Of a DNA stretch of 13,444 nucleotides, positions 13,370-13,444 are shown one piece after another. Under the pieces are notes generated by a model, which was not told the origin of the DNA, searched no databases, and worked only from the letters and a program-made list of their open reading frames with translations. Within the stretch, counting starts at the first letter, position 1. Each line of letters opens with the position of its first letter. Source of the DNA: an uncultured Eubacteriales bacterium (GTDB lineage Bacteria; Bacillota; Clostridia; Oscillospirales; CAG-382); contig USHI01000018.1 in NCBI GenBank assembly GCA_900554405.1, positions 1 to 13,444 on the forward strand, read 5' to 3'. A program made the position numbers and the translations under genes.

Positions 13370-13444
13370 ATGAGTGTCACGGCATTACTTGCGGGCAACC
13401 CGAACTGCGGCAAAACAACGCTTTTCAACGTGCTTACCGGCGGG
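13370..13444 (+). CDS. feoB: Ferrous iron transporter FeoB, N-terminal 25 codons (partial)
   Basis: ATG 13370 with AGGAGGTG at 13353-13360, 9 nt away. The 25 visible residues run MSVTALLAGNPNCGKTTLFN and onward to VLTGG. GNPNCGKTTLFNVLTG is the G1/P-loop of the FeoB GTPase domain, unusually conserved in this family. FeoB imports Fe2+ across the cytoplasmic membrane, with its cytosolic G domain coupling GTP to transport. The small partner FeoA, usually directly upstream, is absent: the preceding gene is MATE with a terminator. It may be elsewhere or fused. No clear Fur box was found in the 53-nt leader that follows the terminator. The call rests on the P-loop only, but that motif is distinctive. 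Confidence 0.88.
   Translation, partial: MSVTALLAGNPNCGKTTLFNVLTGG

Noticed and set aside
1..13444. CRISPR array, tRNA or rRNA genes, riboswitch
   Set aside because: No regularly spaced direct repeats, cloverleaf, rRNA core motifs or known riboswitch cores were found by eye.

Overview
The window looks like a Clostridia-type member of the Bacillota. Supporting signs are AGGAGG ribosome sites, hairpin-plus-U terminators, a Gram-positive style LexA box, a CIRCE-like heat-shock operator, a Bacillus-type thymidylate synthase, and genes known from clostridial integrative elements. Two base-composition regimes are visible. From 1 to about 4,280 the DNA is AT-richer, with degraded or element-borne genes. 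From about 4,280 to the end it is GC-richer, tightly packed and chromosomal in character. The change falls exactly where a chromosomal gene is cut short.

Left part (1-4,286), all on the minus strand: (i) a two-gene operon of a DUF5986-like protein and an HTH + ImmA/IrrE-type zinc peptidase, driven by a perfect-consensus promoter; the peptidase runs off the left edge. (ii) A run of broken genes: an ABC-transporter ATPase remnant, a CAP (SCP/YkwD-like) remnant, and a ParA ATPase truncated onto the CAP remnant. (iii) A roughly 400-bp non-coding, hairpin-rich stretch. (iv) A 59-residue element-type protein followed by two terminator hairpins. This reads as a decayed integrative element, possibly several, abutting the host chromosome. 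A chimeric assembly join cannot be excluded.

Middle part (4,279-8,914), minus strand: TetR regulator, bidirectional terminator, then an operon of an HdeD-like (DUF308) membrane protein, an MMPL/RND-type transporter and a secreted protein that is 3'-truncated at the element junction. Upstream lies hsp20 with its own terminator. A CIRCE-like inverted repeat sits between hsp20 and thyA.

Right part (9,244-13,444), plus strand: thyA with a good sigma-A promoter and terminator; a GNAT acetyltransferase fragment; a second terminator; an SOS promoter with two LexA boxes flanking the -35; a Y-family (DinB-like) DNA polymerase; a MATE efflux gene with its own promoter and terminator; and the first 25 codons of feoB.

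The best candidates for something new are the DUF5986-like/HTH-ImmA pair (possible defence, toxin-antitoxin or element-control module), the structured non-coding DNA upstream of parA, and the paired LexA boxes. No CRISPR array, rRNA or tRNA gene was seen.
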